Translations under genes and position numbers: made by a program
Shown here: positions 6,173 through 6,299 of the stretch, one piece after another
Numbering within the stretch: position 1 is the first letter of the stretch
How the letters are laid out: every line of letters starts with the position of its first letter
Origin: Nitrososphaerales archaeon
GTDB lineage: Archaea > Thermoproteota > Nitrososphaeria > Nitrososphaerales > Nitrososphaeraceae
Reading direction: 5' to 3'
DNA length: 6,299 nt
Assembly (NCBI GenBank): GCA_029237515.1
Contig: JARBAV010000116.1
Coordinates: 1-6,299 of the forward strand
The notes under the pieces: model-generated
What the model was told of the DNA's origin: nothing
The model's input: only the letters and a program-made list of their open reading frames with translations
The model's database searches: none

Positions 6173-6299
6173 TTACTCTGACGCTCTAATCTGGGCAAGT
6201 GGTACTTTATCTGGATTTCTATAGTGGACAATTTGTGATGCGCCGGATTTTGGATATATCCCAAATATCTGAGTAGCTTTCGCCACAGTTGATTCTTTC
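6173..6299 (-). CDS. Possible C-terminal fragment of an unidentified protein (partial, runs off right edge)
   Basis: One minus-strand frame is open from the right edge to a TAA at 6173-6175, giving 41 residues. The composition is protein-like (for example ATQIFGIYPKSGASQIVHY and NPDKVPLAQI), with balanced charged and hydrophobic residues. No family is recognised. An oligo-T run about 40 bases beyond the stop fits a gene end. It would be transcribed toward the discoidin gene on the same strand. A frame of this length can be open by chance, or be a remnant of a decayed gene. Confidence 0.3.
   Translation of the reverse strand, partial: KESTVAKATQIFGIYPKSGASQIVHYRNPDKVPLAQIRASE

Overview
The window looks like a low-GC archaeal chromosome, most likely ammonia-oxidising Nitrososphaeria (Thaumarchaeota) of a Nitrosocosmicus-like type. 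This is inferred from AT-rich DNA, TATA-like boxes about 25-35 bases upstream of starts, short or absent 5' leaders without clear Shine-Dalgarno sites, and secreted proteins rich in N-glycosylation sequons. The genus cannot be proven from sequence alone.

Layout: positions 1-59 may hold the tail of a membrane protein entering from the left. Positions 177-2414 (+) encode a 745-residue exported protein that joins a purple-acid-phosphatase-like metallophosphoesterase domain to a PQQ-dependent glucose/sorbosone-dehydrogenase-type beta-propeller. It converges on 2504-3475 (-), an exported six-blade Kelch propeller protein. Upstream of that on the same strand lies 3595-5706 (-), an exported 703-residue protein with three discoidin (F5/8 type C) domains followed by a metallophosphoesterase domain. 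Positions 5707-6299 hold no convincing complete gene: an AT-rich promoter zone, an orphan oligo-T terminator-like tract on the + strand, and a possible C-terminal fragment of a minus-strand gene entering from the right.

All three genes encode proteins predicted to act outside the membrane, built from binding modules (discoidin, Kelch) and enzyme-like modules (phosphoesterase, PQQ-type dehydrogenase). The two phosphoesterase domains are recognisably related: one keeps every expected metal ligand, while the other has replaced three of them. A reasonable inference is a cell-surface locus for handling or binding glycans, phosphoesters or extracellular matrix. No substrate can be read from the sequence. 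No mobile element, CRISPR array, rRNA or tRNA was seen.
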